A stretch of 64,000 nucleotides of DNA from Pseudomonadota bacterium (lineage in GTDB: Bacteria > Desulfobacterota > Desulfovibrionia > Desulfovibrionales > Desulfomicrobiaceae), in contig JAHIQM010000004.1 in NCBI GenBank assembly GCA_018902545.1, positions 250,882 through 314,881 on the forward strand. The letters are read 5' to 3'. Position 1 is the stretch's first letter. Every line of letters begins with the position of its first letter. Of this stretch, positions 16,647 to 24,587 are shown piece after piece. The notes under the pieces are model-generated. The model did not search any database and was not told the origin of the DNA. It saw nothing but the letters and a program-made list of their open reading frames with translations. Made by a program: the position numbers and the translations under genes.

Positions 16647-19600
16647 TTAAAGCCCTAAATCTCGCCGCTTCACTTCAGAGTCCTCCCGTATCGCGTTTTT
16701 CTCATATGACTCGGCGATAGTTCGGAGTACACCTGAAATTCGAGGCCATTGCTTTCCGACTCTTTCAGCGCATTTATTAAAGCTGGCCGCCAGTTTCCTT
16801 TCCTGGGCACCGCCTTCATTCATGGAACGTGAAACAACTCCTCGTCCATAGCGGATGCTACTGTAAAAACTCTCGTCCATATCTCGAGAGTTAAGTCCCT
16901 CTAGAATACGGCATATCTCAGCCGGTGGCCAAGTCTCTCCCGTAGGTTCTGGACCAACAAACCTTCCCAACAAGCCTCCTAGTGCATAATCACAGGAGCT
17001 GAAATACCCCCTATCCTTTGCAAGCTGGCGGACATCGGCAATCCATCCAGAGAGTGTGTCAATGTCAATTTTCCCATTATCGTCAGTTCCCGGAGGGTTA
17101 GCCCATGTTGACAAGAATCTGGAGGCATTGACTGCGACTCGGGTTTCTTGATCCGAGAGCTTCTTCTGTTCTTCCGCGTCGTCTGGACGATACGCCATAG
17201 CAAGAAAATCAATGAATAAATTAGGTGACTTTGCCAAGGTCGTATGAAGGGCAAGGTTTAGTGGTTCGCCTTGGTCAAACGCAGGGATGTAGCGCCACTC
17301 CAAGAGACCAACCGTCATTTCAGAGAGATCTTTTCGATTTTTTAATTCTTTGAACGCCTTGTCTATATAGTAGGATTGCATGTGGGCAAGTCGCGCCTTA
17401 GCTTGATCCTGATGTCTGAGGATGCACTCAAGAATCTGGACTAACACTCCGGAAGGGAGAAACTTTCCATATTGTGCAATTGCTTTAAGTGCTATAGCCG
17501 CATTTCCGTACTGGAGATATGAAATAAAGGCGTAAAGAATATCCTCTTCTTCGGAATCTCTTAAGTTTGGGTATGCTTTATTCCAGTAATCTGTTTGCAC
17601 TTCTTCAGGAAATTCTTCCAGCAAATCCCAGACAAATATATTAGTTGGAGCTTGGCGAAATAAGGCCTTCATGGAAGATATATTCCACTGTTCGTCAATA
17701 GACTTTTGTGCTAATCGCGCGAAATTTTTATTTTCCAGCGGATAAATTTTTTTACGAATATATCCTGTGGCAAAAGCATATTTTGCAGATTCTTCATGCT
17801 CGTTCAGCAAAGAACACATTGCATCTTCTATGTTTTCTTTTTCTTCTATCAAACGTAAGCTAAAGCCGATACTACTTGGCTCTTCAACTATAAATGATGC
17901 TTCGATTAACCCCTGAAATCCAAAACGTGTAAAAATATCAAGAACGGCGCTCTCCCTCTCAGTCTGTACACGTACACCATGTTGATCATCGCTGATGTCT
18001 CCCCCATCAAAGAATTCAGGATACCCAAACACAAAGAGCCAAGCATGTTTATATAGGCCATCTGGTTCTATTTGATGAAAAATTGTTTCGATGTATTTGA
18101 GTTCCTCATCAGGAAGAGCCCATTCGGCGTCTGGAAACGACCTATGGTGTTCAAGGAGGTTACGAAGTTCCTTGACTATTTCAAGGCACGCCGCTTGGTT
18201 TTGCTTAATGTCAGGAATGCACCGTTGAAATTTTTCCCGTGTTATTTCTCTGCTATGGGGAGAAAGATCTGGATACTTCTGCCATAGTTTGTTCCAATAA
18301 GATGGAGCAACAGCGATTTTTTCAAGGATGAGGTGGACAATGGAATCCCATTCCTGTCCCAGCAAATAGAGGGAGTAGGTTCTGGGGCATGGTGCGATAT
18401 CTTCACGGAATGTTGGACGGGGGTTGTCCGTCCAACTGGCGAAGTTATCGGGAAGTAATTGGATGACGACCTTCCAGAATGCTTCGGGCTCTCGATCGTG
18501 CAGCATCCGCAATGTTTCGATTCGTTGTTCCTGAGTCGTTGTGGATTGGGGTGCGATGGGCAAAAGAATCGATTGAAGGCTGTTTCCGGGTCGATTGCTC
18601 ATTTGCCCACCGGGGTCCAAGCGTGACAACTGGGCAAGCGCCAAAGCAACTCGCCCGAAGTGTTCCGGAAACCATGCCAGTGTTTCCAGTGCCCAAAGCA
18701 AATTGGTATGTGTGGACGCTCCCATGAATCCTACTTCGGTGAACATTTTCATGACGGGAGGATCGTCTTGGGCCAGAGAATGTCCCAGGGCCGCCAGAAA
18801 TTGTAAGGGAGATGCTTCGGCTAGATCTGGGAGGCAGCGGGCTAAAGATGCCCAACGGACGCCATTGGCATCATAAAGTAAGTATTGGACAAGACTGCGT
18901 GCGCGGCTTTGCAAGAAAATAGTTTGATCTGGTGCGTCGTCGCGCCGGATTGTTCCCATTCTGTTGATGCTATGGGCTAAGCCTTCAATCAAGCGGTCAG
19001 AATACGGGCGTTGTTTGTTGTACAGAGCCGCGTACCAACGTTTGTCGGGTTCGAGTTCATATTTGGGATGGTCCATCCCGAGAACAGTCTGGACGGCGTG
19101 TTCAAAGCGGTCCAGGTCCGGCCCCGTCAGGAACCGCGCGAGCATGGTCCAAGCATCCTCGGTCGAGATGAGTTTCCATAAACTGCCCACACAAGTGAAG
19201 GGAGAATCAGAAACATTGCGCCAACGCGCCCACACTGTGCTGAGTTCCTCATATGGGCGGCCGCCTAGTTCGGCGAGTACCTGCCGGTCATGTTTGTTGT
19301 GTTCATCCCATTTGTTGGCCAGCAAAGCAGGAATTAGGAGTGGTCCATTATCCGGCAAAGCCCATTCCGGAGATAATAGCATCCCGGATGGTGCTAAACG
19401 ACGCCTAAGGATGGAAAAACTACGACCAGTACTGTCGGCCAACTTTTTGCATTGGTCTTCCCCTAGTCCCATCACTTTCAGCTGGTTAATGAACGGTTCG
19501 CGTGCTGGACGGTCAAGTTTGAGGTATTGCCCCCCGTCAGGTGCATCGTTCCCAACGCAAAGTAGTATATGATGTCCATACCGCGCCAAGGAGGAGGCGA

Positions 19601-20429
19601 TACCTATCTCCGCTTGCAGGGCCACCACAATATGAGGCCTCTTAGTTGGAGCAAACTGCCGCAAGAAGTCTTGGGAGCTAGAGATAAATGTACGTGCTTC
19701 AGCAACTTGCTGTTGGTCGTCTGGCAGGTTTTGGACAAAGGCTGCAAAGAAAGCGACACTTTCATCCGGCGACAAAGACTTAAGAGTAAGAATCGAAGGG
19801 GCAGCCTCAATCCATTTGCCCAATTCGCGCGTTTCATTTTCTCGTCCCGCCAATATTAGGGGGGGCGTGAGAACGGGGTCCGTCACACCGCTCCATTCTT
19901 CCCACCAGTCGTTCAAAGAAATCGCGTCCGGGGGGGCGAATCCAAGTTCTTTGGCCCACCAAGCGCCAACCGCTGGCGACGACTCAAGCCAAAGCTCTAA
20001 ATCCTCGGCGTCATAGGCCCTCACATCGCGCCATGGTCCCTTTTGTCGTTTGGCTTCTTCCCACTCCTGTTTCTTAAGCCATCTGCGCGGGGTGACAAAC
20101 ATGAAGGTCGTTTCAGTAGGGGTGATACCGACGCCCGGTTGATCTTTGCGATTGCCAAAGTCTTCGTTGGCTTTTTGATTAATGTTTCGGTTAGTCCCAA
20201 ACTCCCAAACAGACACACCTTTTGGGATAAATTCGTTGGCTTCATCATCTCTCGCCTCCACAATACCGTCCCAGCCAGAGCGATAGACGCTGTCATGAAC
20301 TGGTATCTGTGGAGGTCGCAGAGTCGTACAGGAAGCCATGATCAAACGGCGGATCAGGTGCGGCAACTGCCCTTGGCTCTGTCTTGTGTCCGCCCATCTG
20401 TTCAATTGGGTTGCGGTAGTCCATCTCAT
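16647..20429 (-). CDS. Large protein with predicted PD-(D/E)xK-like N-terminal domain; candidate defence protein
   Basis: 1260 residues from the ATG at 20429 (a TTG at 20465 is less likely). The N-terminal 170 residues contain GWDGIVEA, VSVWEFGT, INQKA and FMFVTPRRW; the spaced Asp, Glu and Lys could be a restriction-endonuclease-like active site. Next comes YDAEDLELWLESSPAVGAWW, then a region at the position of a STAND ATPase but without a readable Walker A loop. The remaining 900 residues look helical and repeat-like. The gene is alone, AT-richer than its neighbours, and sits in an island with a toxin-antitoxin pair. The nuclease fold and defence role are inferences from pattern and context; I know no tested function. 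Confidence 0.6.
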   Translation of the reverse strand: MRWTTATQLNRWADTRQSQGQLPHLIRRLIMASCTTLRPPQIPVHDSVYRSGWDGIVEARDDEANEFIPKGVSVWEFGTNRNINQKANEDFGNRKDQPGVGITPTETTFMFVTPRRWLKKQEWEEAKRQKGPWRDVRAYDAEDLELWLESSPAVGAWWAKELGFAPPDAISLNDWWEEWSGVTDPVLTPPLILAGRENETRELGKWIEAAPSILTLKSLSPDESVAFFAAFVQNLPDDQQQVAEARTFISSSQDFLRQFAPTKRPHIVVALQAEIGIASSLARYGHHILLCVGNDAPDGGQYLKLDRPAREPFINQLKVMGLGEDQCKKLADSTGRSFSILRRRLAPSGMLLSPEWALPDNGPLLIPALLANKWDEHNKHDRQVLAELGGRPYEELSTVWARWRNVSDSPFTCVGSLWKLISTEDAWTMLARFLTGPDLDRFEHAVQTVLGMDHPKYELEPDKRWYAALYNKQRPYSDRLIEGLAHSINRMGTIRRDDAPDQTIFLQSRARSLVQYLLYDANGVRWASLARCLPDLAEASPLQFLAALGHSLAQDDPPVMKMFTEVGFMGASTHTNLLWALETLAWFPEHFGRVALALAQLSRLDPGGQMSNRPGNSLQSILLPIAPQSTTTQEQRIETLRMLHDREPEAFWKVVIQLLPDNFASWTDNPRPTFREDIAPCPRTYSLYLLGQEWDSIVHLILEKIAVAPSYWNKLWQKYPDLSPHSREITREKFQRCIPDIKQNQAACLEIVKELRNLLEHHRSFPDAEWALPDEELKYIETIFHQIEPDGLYKHAWLFVFGYPEFFDGGDISDDQHGVRVQTERESAVLDIFTRFGFQGLIEASFIVEEPSSIGFSLRLIEEKENIEDAMCSLLNEHEESAKYAFATGYIRKKIYPLENKNFARLAQKSIDEQWNISSMKALFRQAPTNIFVWDLLEEFPEEVQTDYWNKAYPNLRDSEEEDILYAFISYLQYGNAAIALKAIAQYGKFLPSGVLVQILECILRHQDQAKARLAHMQSYYIDKAFKELKNRKDLSEMTVGLLEWRYIPAFDQGEPLNLALHTTLAKSPNLFIDFLAMAYRPDDAEEQKKLSDQETRVAVNASRFLSTWANPPGTDDNGKIDIDTLSGWIADVRQLAKDRGYFSSCDYALGGLLGRFVGPEPTGETWPPAEICRILEGLNSRDMDESFYSSIRYGRGVVSRSMNEGGAQERKLAASFNKCAERVGKQWPRISGVLRTIAESYEKNAIREDSEVKRRDLGL

Positions 20430-20565
20430 GACGATTACATACAGTCCGCTTAATAAAGATAGCAATGGGCAGATAGTAGGCGGTGATAGCCATTTTGCTG
20501 GTTGCCACGGTTGCTGGAAAGGGCGCCGCCCTCAACTCACAATCAAAATTTTTTTAATAATAACA

Positions 20566-20712
20566 TTATATTAAAAGAACAAGCTCTTCCTTCAACCTAG
20601 CCTGGAATCGGATAAGCACACTCCTGGACAAGATATAAGTACCGATCCCGAACATAAGTGCGATGGACAGCAGTATTTCACCCCAGAGGAACCTGAGTAA
20701 AAATATTGTCAT
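20566..20712 (-). CDS. Possible 48-residue membrane peptide
   Basis: An ATG frame on the minus strand encodes one strongly hydrophobic segment (LLSIALMFGIGTYIL) followed by a charged amphipathic tail (RFQARLKEELVLL). It lies between the large gene and the higBA operator. No Shine-Dalgarno is visible, so it may be a chance frame or a remnant. Confidence 0.22.
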   Translation of the reverse strand: MTIFLLRFLWGEILLSIALMFGIGTYILSRSVLIRFQARLKEELVLLI

Positions 20713-20799
20713 GTTTCTGAGTACATTGATTTAACCACGCCTAGAAATGCGTAGGTCGTCCTCGGTTCTTCTTTTCGCCCGCCGCCTTTGCCACTTGCC

Positions 20800-20820
20800 A
20801 TAGTCCCAATTTGGGACTAT
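20800..20820. promoter_or_regulatory. Perfect palindrome, probable HigA operator
   Basis: ATAGTCCCAA-T-TTGGGACTAT: two perfect 10-base arms around a single base, 9 bases before the higB start. Antitoxins of this type bind palindromes at their own promoter and repress the operon, so this is the likely autoregulatory site. No clear -35/-10 pair was assigned. Confidence 0.7.
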
Positions 20821-20829
20821 TTCGTTTTT

Positions 20830-21129
20830 ATGAGAATAATCGCTCTGTCCACATTGAAAAGTTTTTGGGAATCCCCGACCTATGCGGATGCCAAAGAACC
20901 GTTGCTGGCCTGGTACAGGCTTGTTTTCAAGGCTGACTGGGCATCCCCAACGGATATCAAGGCTGATTTGCGAAGCGCCAGCATTTTACGGGATGGAAGA
21001 GTGATTTTCAACATTGCCGGGAACAAATACCGATTGGTGGTTTGGATAAATTACCCTTACCGGGTTGTTTACATCCGCTTTGTCGGGACACATGTTCATT
21101 ATGACGCCATTGACCCGCAAACGATATGA
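20830..21129 (+). CDS. higB: HigB-family mRNA interferase toxin
   Basis: 99-residue RelE-superfamily toxin that cleaves mRNA on the ribosome. Matches to the HigB group include MRIIALSTLKSFWE at the N-terminus, KADLRSASILRDGRVIFNIAGNKYRLVV in the core and RFVGTHVHYDAIDPQTI at the end. The toxin-first order and the antitoxin 8 bases downstream are typical of higBA. The start at 20830 is the first ATG after the palindrome; the Shine-Dalgarno is weak, as is common for tightly controlled toxins. Confidence 0.92.
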   Translation: MRIIALSTLKSFWESPTYADAKEPLLAWYRLVFKADWASPTDIKADLRSASILRDGRVIFNIAGNKYRLVVWINYPYRVVYIRFVGTHVHYDAIDPQTI

Positions 21130-21137
21130 GGTGACTT

Positions 21138-21518
21138 ATGAATATAAAGCCTATTCACAATGAAGATGATTACAGAGCAACCCTGCGCCAGATTGAAACT
21201 TTCATGAACGCGCAAGAGAATACGCCCGAAGGCGATCTGCTCGATATTCTTGTAATTCTTGTGGAAGCCTATGAACGTAAAGCGTATCCGATGAGCTTGC
21301 CTGACCCTGTGGAGGCCATCAAATTCTATATGGAACAAAACGAAATGACGCCCAAGGACTTAGAACCGGTAATCGGGCGCATGAATCGTGTCTATGAAGT
21401 GCTGAACCATACGCGCCCCCTTACCCTGAAAATGATACGCAACCTTCATGGTCAGTTCGGTATTCCGGCGGAAAGCTTGATTAAGGAGCCGACTCGGCAT
21501 CGGAATACCTCAGCATAA
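21138..21518 (+). CDS. higA: HigA-family antitoxin
   Basis: 126-residue antitoxin with a C-terminal helix-turn-helix (about residues 68-116). The family pattern MTPKDLEPVIGRMNRVYEVL, then RPLTLKMIRNLH and FGIPAESLI, is clear. The N-terminal part probably wraps HigB. AGGTG lies upstream of the ATG, 8 bases after the toxin stop. It should repress its own operon through the palindrome at 20800-20820. Confidence 0.92.
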   Translation: MNIKPIHNEDDYRATLRQIETFMNAQENTPEGDLLDILVILVEAYERKAYPMSLPDPVEAIKFYMEQNEMTPKDLEPVIGRMNRVYEVLNHTRPLTLKMIRNLHGQFGIPAESLIKEPTRHRNTSA

Positions 21519-21860
21519 TCCAGTTTCGCACCAAACAACGACTCACCCGTTATCTTGTCTGAAAAGAGTCAAGCAGGTCAACATCGCAGATCAAGTCCGG
21601 CCTCGGAAGATGGGTTGGCCACTTTCCAAATTGCCGTCAACAAACCCGCCAGTTCTCATTTTCATGAGAAAGTCAGATAACATACTCATAATTATTAGAA
21701 AAACAGAAAAACTCGACTTAAATATACTCTTTTTCACTCTATTTTGTGACAAGTGTTGACGTTTCTGGCGCAATTCAGATAGCTCTTATCTATAAATTAC
21801 CGCAACAGTCATCGGTTTTTGCAATAACAGCAGTGAGCACTTGTTCACAAAGGAGAGAAA
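21519..21860. other. Leader region of the selenopeptide operon
   Basis: AT-rich stretch without a gene between higA and the precursor gene. A TTGACG at 21756-21761 could be a -35 element, but no convincing -10 follows at the right spacing. An imperfect palindrome GTGAGC / GTTCAC (21833-21848) sits just upstream of the ribosome binding site. Confidence 0.4.
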
Positions 21861-22112
21861 ATGGACACAAATGATTTGAAAAAAGTTCTGGCTGGCTGCT
21901 GCCTTGCGGCACTCTTGGCCAGTGCCTCGGCAGGTGCGGTCAACGCAGTGGCTTCCGGGAGCGGCTGAGGTGGGAGTTCAAAGCCCGCTGCCGGTGGCAG
22001 CGAGGGAAATGAAACGGACGGAAATTCCACAAAACCTGCTCCCGGTGGAAGCGGCTGAGGTGGTGGAGCAAAAACCGGTGCCGGGAGCACCGATACACCC
22101 CAAAAGCAGTAA
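21861..22112 (+). CDS. sbtA: Selenocysteine-containing RiPP precursor peptide (selenobiotic SbtA-like), two in-frame UGA
   Basis: 83-residue peptide if UGA codons 36 (21966-21968) and 66 (22056-22058) are read as selenocysteine, ending at TAA 22110-22112. The ribosome binding site AAAGGAG is ideal. The leader (MDTNDLKKVLAGCCLAALL, then ASASAG) is hydrophobic, like a signal sequence. The rest is a Gly/Ser-rich core in which both Sec residues have the same setting, GSG-Sec-GG, followed by GSS and GGA. The surrounding 14 bases, AGCGGCTGAGGTGG, are identical at both sites, while sequence between them differs. Each UGA has a hairpin 23-24 bases downstream. The next gene is a peptide-modifying radical SAM enzyme. 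A normal gene caller would stop at residue 35 and discard the gene. Confidence 0.88.
21986..22002 (+). promoter_or_regulatory. Putative bacterial SECIS hairpin for Sec36
   Basis: CGCTGCC-GGT-GGCAGCG, a perfect 7-bp stem whose loop GGU begins 24 bases after the UGA. Bacterial SECIS elements lie within the coding region shortly after the UGA and show a GU-containing apical loop recognised by SelB, which fits. Confidence 0.7.
22076..22092 (+). promoter_or_regulatory. Putative bacterial SECIS hairpin for Sec66
   Basis: CGGTGC-CGGGA-GCACCG, a 6-bp stem with a 5-base loop beginning 23 bases after the second UGA. The position equals that of the first hairpin; the loop has GG but lacks GGU, so the match to SECIS is weaker. 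Confidence 0.58.
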
Positions 22113-22132
22113 AAACGTATCGCTCAGGGAAT

Positions 22133-22160
22133 AAGGGGGAGTTGCATGGCTCCCCCTTTG
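22133..22160 (+). terminator. Terminator or attenuator between precursor and maturase genes
   Basis: 9-bp stem AAGGGGGAG / CTCCCCCTT with an 8-base loop, 20 bases after the precursor stop. The T-tract is short (part of the stem end), so read-through into the maturase is likely. This would give more precursor than enzyme mRNA, as in many RiPP operons. Confidence 0.65.
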
Positions 22161-22240
22161 CCATGTATACATGTATTGATGAAATCCAGAAAATCCTGTT
22201 AGTCCAGAAACTCTTATGACACTTTTCGCAGGAAAAGACC

Positions 22241-23848
22241 ATGAATCAAGCGGAGCTGCATACGATTTATCCAGTGACAGCATCATTTCTCGATGCAAAA
22301 ACACTCTTAAATGTTGAGACGTCTCTCAAAAATAGTGCAAAAACGCTCCTCAAGGCTGTAGAAGATATTTCCCAAAAAAGCTTGGCCCCTTTTTTTCTGC
22401 CGGACATCTGCGCATTGGAAATTGCAATGGAGAAGGTTGCGTCAAAGACGGTTGTCCCGCCTGGACCTACCGAGAGCATTATTGTGAATCCGAGCCTTGA
22501 GTTATGTGTGCTGGCTTCTTCGGGATGTGTTGACGTGATTCACAGAATCGACACAAAGATATGTCCAGTTCCGGGTCAAGAAATGATTCTGGTGTGGAAA
22601 AATAGCGGCATGCAAAAAGTTACTGTTGCAGTAGCAAAGCCTGAAGATCTCGCCGCAATCAAAATTATTACAGACGGGTTGGACCCCGCGAGCGCAGAAA
22701 CCGAAGCGAACGTTACGCCCGGCCTGGTCGACATTCTTCTCAGAAGAGCCTTGGACAAAGGCATCCTCCTTTCTCCCGCATCACTCATACGACGTAAGCG
22801 CCGGGATTTTTCCGACAGTCTTTCAATCCCAGAACAACATCTCAGTGCGGAAGTCTTCACCCTGCAGTGGCATATCACCCAGGACTGCGACCTGTTTTGT
22901 CGTCATTGCTACGACCGGAGCGCCCGATCGAATATGGCCGTGGACAAGGCTATGGATGTGATCGATAATTTCCATTCTTTTTGCCGGGATCGGCACGTTC
23001 GCGGGCAGATAAGTTTTTCCGGAGGAAATCCCCTGCTCTACCCCGGATTTCTGGAAGTCTACGAACGGGCAGCCCGGAAAGGTTTCACCCTGGCCATCCT
23101 CGGCAATCCAACCACCAGGGAAATGATGGACTCGATCTTGAAAATCGCCCGGCCGGAATACTTTCAGGTCAGCCTGGAAGGATTGCCCGAACACAACGAT
23201 TCCATCCGTGGCCATGGGCATTTCCAGCGGGTCATGAACTTTCTTGAGGTATTGAGGGCTGTCGATATCCAAGGGCAGATCATGCTTACCCTGACGCGGG
23301 ATAATATGAACCAGGTACTGCCCTTGGCCGAAATATTGGAAGGCAAAGTCTGGGGCCTGGCCTTCAACCGGCTCTCCCCGGTGGGAAGAGGCGCTGCTCT
23401 TGCCCTGCCCGATCCCGCTGAATTTCAACACTTTGCGGCAAGGTATTGCGAGTCCGCCTCACGGCTTGGTGTCCTGTCTTTCAAGGACAACATGCTCAAT
23501 GCCCAGTTGGCCGCCAAAGGAGAAGCACTCTTCGGGGGCTGCACCGGATTCGGCTGTGGCGCAGCCTTCAATTTCATGGCCTTGCTCCCGGACGGGGAAG
23601 TGCATGCCTGCCGAAAACTCCCTTCACTTATCGGAAACATTTCAACCGCATCTCTTGGCGAAATTTACGATGGGCAAGCAGCCGTCAGGTACCGCACCCG
23701 AAGCGAAGCCTGCCGGGAATGCTCCATCGTGGCGACATGTGGCGGTTGTCTGGCGGTAGTTTCAGGACTTGGATTGGACATCGCCAAGGATCGCGACCCA
23801 TTTTGCCCGGGACCAATCCTCCAGCCTCCCGCCAAGTCGGCCTCTTGA
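22241..23848 (+). CDS. sbtM: Radical SAM/SPASM peptide maturase (selenobiotic SbtM-like)
   Basis: 535-residue enzyme. Residues 1-200 form a divergent N-terminal domain of the kind that binds leader peptides. The radical SAM core starts at WHITQDCDLFCRHCYDR, with cluster ligands Cys216, Cys220 and Cys223, followed by FSGGNPLLYP. The C-terminal SPASM region has GCTGFGCGAAFN, DGEVHACRK, CRECSIVATCGGC and a final CPG, enough cysteines for two auxiliary clusters. AGGAAA precedes the ATG by 5 bases. Position 129 bases after the selenopeptide gene makes that peptide the likely substrate. The chemistry (for example a thio- or selenoether crosslink or oxidation) is not shown by the sequence. Confidence 0.88.
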   Translation: MNQAELHTIYPVTASFLDAKTLLNVETSLKNSAKTLLKAVEDISQKSLAPFFLPDICALEIAMEKVASKTVVPPGPTESIIVNPSLELCVLASSGCVDVIHRIDTKICPVPGQEMILVWKNSGMQKVTVAVAKPEDLAAIKIITDGLDPASAETEANVTPGLVDILLRRALDKGILLSPASLIRRKRRDFSDSLSIPEQHLSAEVFTLQWHITQDCDLFCRHCYDRSARSNMAVDKAMDVIDNFHSFCRDRHVRGQISFSGGNPLLYPGFLEVYERAARKGFTLAILGNPTTREMMDSILKIARPEYFQVSLEGLPEHNDSIRGHGHFQRVMNFLEVLRAVDIQGQIMLTLTRDNMNQVLPLAEILEGKVWGLAFNRLSPVGRGAALALPDPAEFQHFAARYCESASRLGVLSFKDNMLNAQLAAKGEALFGGCTGFGCGAAFNFMALLPDGEVHACRKLPSLIGNISTASLGEIYDGQAAVRYRTRSEACRECSIVATCGGCLAVVSGLGLDIAKDRDPFCPGPILQPPAKSAS

Positions 23849-24148
23849 ATCACTTGCTTCGTGAATGGAAAAAGGGGACGCGTCCACTCTTCAACAAAGC
23901 AGGGCAGAGGGTCAAAGAGCAGATCCGCAAACCCACAACGGGACCGACATAAGACAAAAGGGACTTCAGCGTGAAACTAAAAATCCCCTTGCTTCCTGAT
24001 GTCTGAACCCATTGGGATCGCCCCATGGCCCGGGCTGTTCGCAGAGCGCGCCGCATTTCATACGACTCTGCGCATGCCGGATTGAAACCGCCGGAGGCTC
24101 ATGCTTGCCGCGGCTTGGCCTCTTGGTCCCAAAGATCCCGGAACAAGA
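23849..24148. other. Intergenic stretch at the right edge of the island
   Basis: Between the end of sbtM and the convergent minus-strand gene ending at 24149. A 10-base palindrome GGACGCGTCC occurs at about 23876-23885, in a context (AAAAAGGGG before it) often seen in REP-type repeats. I see no gene, attachment site or clear terminator. Confidence 0.4.
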
Positions 24149-24430
24149 TTATTTTTTGATGTCCGTCGGGCAGACGTTATCCTTGAGACAATAGCTTTCC
24201 ACAAATCGTCCGACCTGAACGCCCATGTGAATGCATTTTCTCCCGGCCAGGCAGTCCTCGACATCCTTCTTGTCCAGATGGGTTTCAAGGGAGTGGTCGC
24301 CGTGCGTGAATTCTACCAGCCAGGCTTCAGTCTTTTCGTCGTAATGACACGATGTCTGGACACCGTTCTTCTCGATCTCCGGGTACATTTCCCTGATTTT
24401 CGCCAAAAGCTCGCTCGCTTTAACCTGCAT
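24149..24430 (-). CDS. Small conserved hypothetical protein
   Basis: 93 residues, start fixed by a perfect GGAGG 5 bases before the ATG at 24430. The N-terminus MQVKASELLAKIREMYPEIEKNG is helical; five cysteines include CLAGRKC and a C-terminal pair (YCLKDNVC), so a metal or disulfide role is possible. No family recognised. It follows the 268-residue gene on the same strand after 157 bases. Confidence 0.72.
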   Translation of the reverse strand: MQVKASELLAKIREMYPEIEKNGVQTSCHYDEKTEAWLVEFTHGDHSLETHLDKKDVEDCLAGRKCIHMGVQVGRFVESYCLKDNVCPTDIKK

Positions 24431-24587
24431 TGTCGCCTCCGTAATTTTAGTGTCCGAATATTCGATAGAGTCAAAAGTCATATTCACATCTGTCAGACTT
24501 TGGGCGAAAAAACAATTGCGAACCAAATTTGTTGTTCGACAAAGGCCGAGCCTGAAAAAAACTGCATCCGGGGACGCAAATTCCAGG

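Noticed and set aside
20571..20712. Firm call of a small membrane toxin antisense to the higBA upstream region
   Set aside because: Hydrophobic peptide frame lacks a ribosome binding site and known family; kept only as a low-confidence feature.
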